NCBI RefSeq assembly: GCF_002906155.1
Contig: NZ_MUJK01000001.1
Location: 62,001-126,000, forward strand
Source of the DNA: Pseudomonas laurylsulfativorans
GTDB taxonomy: Bacteria > Pseudomonadota > Gammaproteobacteria > Pseudomonadales > Pseudomonadaceae
Direction of reading: 5' to 3'
Length of the DNA: 64,000 bases
Shown here: piece by piece, positions 62,178 to 64,000 of the stretch
Numbering within the stretch: position 1 is the stretch's first letter
How the letters are laid out: every line of letters starts with the position of its first letter
The notes under the pieces: model-generated
Databases searched by the model: none
Told to the model about the DNA's origin: nothing
The model's input: the letters and a program-made list of their open reading frames with translations, nothing else
Translations under genes and position numbers: made by a program

Positions 62178-62200
62178 AACTGAAAAAAATCATATCAGTT
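62178..62200. promoter_or_regulatory. AACTGA-N11-TCAGTT dyad before the aot-like operon
   Basis: A 6-bp-arm inverted repeat with an AT-rich 11-bp spacer, 123-145 bp upstream of the binding protein gene. Shape and base content resemble operator sites of RpiR-type regulators, and one such gene closes the operon. The rest of 62056-62368 shows no gene. Confidence 0.4.
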
Positions 62201-62368
62201 CTGGGCGTGGCAAAACGCGCCAGTGTCTGTTGGTGCAGGCACTAGTGGGCGGTTTTGTGGGGTATCACAAGGATTGTTTCGGGGCGGGTGGCGAAGGTTT
62301 GGAGTGGGGCGAAGCAGGGGCGAATGGCGAAGAAATCTGTGCCATCCGCCCCCATGGTGCGGGGGGTA

Positions 62369-63157
62369 TTACTGGCTGGAGCGAATGGCCCCGCCGTCAA
62401 TCAACAGGTTCTGCCCGGTCAGGTAGCTCGCATGGCTGCTGCAAACGAAGGCACACAGCGCACCGAATTCCTCGGGCGAGCCGAAGCGTCTGGCAGGAAT
62501 TTCGCGACGGCATTCGTCAAGGAATGCCTCACTGTCTTGCCCCAACTCTTCGGCGGCAGCGACCAGGTTGCCGCGCAGTCGATCGGTGTCGAATGAGCCT
62601 GGTTGCAGGTTGTTGATCGTCACATTGCGGCTGGCAATGTTGTCTTGCCGGGCAAGCCCTGCGATGAACCCCGTCAGGCCACTGCGCGCGCCATTGGACA
62701 GGCCCAGGCTTTCGATAGGGGACTTCACGGCACTCGAGGTGATGTTGATGATCCGGCCAAATCCGCGTGCCGCCATGCCGTCTACCGTGGCTTTGATCAA
62801 TTCGATAGGGGTCAGCATGTTGGCATCCAGCGCCTTGAGCCAGGCGTCGCGATTCCATTCGCGAAAGTCTCCGGGGGGAGGGCCACCGGCGTTGTTGATC
62901 AGGATATCGAAATGCTCATGGGCCTTGAGCGCTGCCGTTCGACCCTCGGGGGTGGAAATGTCTCCGGCCACGGCGATGACCGTCACTTCAGGATTTATCG
63001 CCCTGAGCTGAAGGGCCGTTTCATTGAGCGTGTGTTCGCCCCGTGCGGTGATCACCACGTTCACGCCTTCGCGCACGAGTGCCTGTGCGCAGGCTTTGCC
63101 CAGGCCTTTGCTGGCGGCGCACACCAGCGCCCAACGTCCTGTAATCCCAAGATTCAT
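62369..63157 (-). CDS. Short-chain dehydrogenase/reductase
   Basis: 262 residues from the ATG at 63157; 52 upstream codons overlap the next ATPase gene and are excluded. In the cofactor loop ALVCAASKGLG, Ala-Ser replaces the usual Gly-Gly. NNAGGPPPG lies near residue 87, the catalytic Ser near 143 in IINITSSAVKSP, and the usual Tyr-x-x-x-Lys is replaced by a GLSNGARSGLTG segment. That loss of the canonical Tyr is seen in a subgroup of SDRs often called 3-oxoacyl-ACP reductase-like; activity is uncertain. It lies 46 bp after the ABC ATPase gene. Confidence 0.83.
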   Translation of the reverse strand: MNLGITGRWALVCAASKGLGKACAQALVREGVNVVITARGEHTLNETALQLRAINPEVTVIAVAGDISTPEGRTAALKAHEHFDILINNAGGPPPGDFREWNRDAWLKALDANMLTPIELIKATVDGMAARGFGRIINITSSAVKSPIESLGLSNGARSGLTGFIAGLARQDNIASRNVTINNLQPGSFDTDRLRGNLVAAAEELGQDSEAFLDECRREIPARRFGSPEEFGALCAFVCSSHASYLTGQNLLIDGGAIRSSQ

Positions 63158-63203
63158 GCGTGTGTTCCTGACAGAAAGAAGCCCAAGGAAAGTCGTTGCC
63201 TGG

Positions 63204-64000
63204 TCATGCGTGATCCACTGCCGCGGACAGGTTTGGCGATCGGGCTTCGATGCCCATGAAGCGCCGCACTCGTTCGCCTTCGGCATCGCAGCGTATGGTC
63301 TCAGGCGCGGCATCGAGTTGAATATTGCCGTTCTCCATGAAAATCACCCGATCAGAGATCGACATGGCGAAGTCCATTTCGTGGGTCACGATCAGCATGG
63401 TCATGCCTTCCTTCGCCAGGTCGCGGATCACGTTGAGCACGTCGTTGACCAGTTCCGGGTCGAGGGCCGAAGTCGGCTCGTCGAACAGCATGATCTGCGG
63501 TTCCATTGCCAGGGCCCGGGCGATCGCCACCCGTTGTTGCTGGCCGCCGGAGAGTTGGTGCGGGTACTTGTGGGCATGGGCCAGCAGGCCGACCTTGTCC
63601 AGCAGCGCGTAGGCACGATGTTCACTCAGCTCGCCCGGCTGGCCGTGGTAACGCGGAGCCAGGGTGACGTTGTCGAGAATGGTGCGGTGCGGGAACAGGT
63701 TGAAGTTCTGGAACACCATGCCGATGTGCCGCACGCCTTTGCGCAGGCGGGAGCTGTTGGGCTTGTCCGACGCTTCGATGAATTTCTCACCGAACAGCAG
63801 AATGTCGCCGGTATCGATGCTTTCCAGGCCGTTGACCGTGCGGATCAGCGAAGTCTTGCCGGAGCCGGATGGCCCGATGATCGAGACCACCTGGCCGTAA
63901 TCGACATTCAGGTCGATACCCAGCAGCACCTTGTGCGTGCCATAGCTCTTCTGGATGTTGTTCAGTTGCAGGATGGGCGTTGTGTTGTTGCCGGCGGCCT
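63204..64000 (-). CDS. Amino acid ABC ATPase, 5' end outside window
   Basis: About 265 residues visible; the frame runs off the window edge with NNIQKSYGTHKVLLGI preceding the Walker A loop GPSGSGKTS. Signature LSGGQQQR, Walker [13 protein letters not shown], switch IVTHEMD. A polar amino acid uptake ATPase (GlnQ-like), distinct from the one at 57882. Its permeases probably lie outside the window. Followed on the same strand by the SDR gene. Confidence 0.9.
   Translation of the reverse strand, partial: AAGNNTTPILQLNNIQKSYGTHKVLLGIDLNVDYGQVVSIIGPSGSGKTSLIRTVNGLESIDTGDILLFGEKFIEASDKPNSSRLRKGVRHIGMVFQNFNLFPHRTILDNVTLAPRYHGQPGELSEHRAYALLDKVGLLAHAHKYPHQLSGGQQQRVAIARALAMEPQIMLFDEPTSALDPELVNDVLNVIRDLAKEGMTMLIVTHEMDFAMSISDRVIFMENGNIQLDAAPETIRCDAEGERVRRFMGIEARSPNLSAAVDHA

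Overview
The window reads as a chromosomal segment of a Pseudomonas of the fluorescens/putida type. The evidence is a complete gallate (gal) catabolic cluster, a class II (medium-chain-length) PHA synthase, an OprD-family porin, an aotJQMOP-like amino acid uptake operon, and REP-like intergenic inverted repeats. Base composition is high in GC, with one clearly AT-richer gene (a cytochrome c at 38.5-38.9 kb) and one GC-richer operon (an ABC exporter at 50.9-55.1 kb).

Layout. 0-2.5 kb: the 3' part of an arylsulfatase with a clear terminator, then an exported DUF1254/DUF1214 protein. 2.8-4.1 kb: copy 1 of a 1.27-kb direct repeat carrying a class V aminotransferase, flanked by broken genes. 4.5-5.6 kb: a Tat-exported amidohydrolase interrupted by a single in-frame TAG. 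6.0-14.0 kb: galT-galA-galP, the convergent regulator gene galR, and the divergent galBCD operon, together covering outer- and inner-membrane uptake, ring cleavage and conversion of gallate to pyruvate and oxaloacetate. 14-19.6 kb: small metabolic genes (VOC, DinB, HIT) and a large multicopper oxidase. 19.8-27.1 kb: a minus-strand redox and hydrolase cluster (two aldo/keto reductases, an apparently exported flavodoxin, a cupin, a CMD protein, two exported hydrolases, LysR).

27.7-34.7 kb: a signalling locus with a soluble poly-HAMP hybrid kinase of 1620 residues, a receiver-NarL-type kinase, and a divergent NarL-type response regulator. 35-40.2 kb: small membrane proteins, DUF2790, MerR, an epimerase, cytochrome c and a cysteine hydrolase. 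40.2-40.7 kb: a decayed mobile zone with a 186-bp MITE-like element and an integrase tail. 40.7-45.8 kb: the tricarballylate genes tcuC, tcuB, tcuA, tcuR. 45.8-48.4 kb: a zone of gene remnants (GFA, cation efflux, MFS) among small conserved genes. 48.4-50.1 kb: an orphan class II PHA synthase.

50.1-50.9 kb is a structured intergenic region with a REP, a strong minus-strand terminator that suggests a small RNA, and a 13-bp-arm dyad. It precedes a four-gene MacAB-like ABC exporter operon. 55.2-56.7 kb: a REP pair and copy 2 of the aminotransferase repeat. 56.8-62.1 kb: an aotJQMOP-like transporter operon with an RpiR-type regulator where ArgR would be expected. The window ends with an SDR gene and a truncated second amino acid ABC ATPase gene.

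No rRNA, tRNA, intact insertion sequence or CRISPR array was seen. The parts most worth following up are the poly-HAMP relay, the unassigned minus-strand RNA with its neighbouring operator-like dyad, the 52.6-kb-spaced gene duplication linked to the RpiR/aot-like operon, and the exported redox cluster. Functional assignments rest on recognition of families and motifs; no database search was run.
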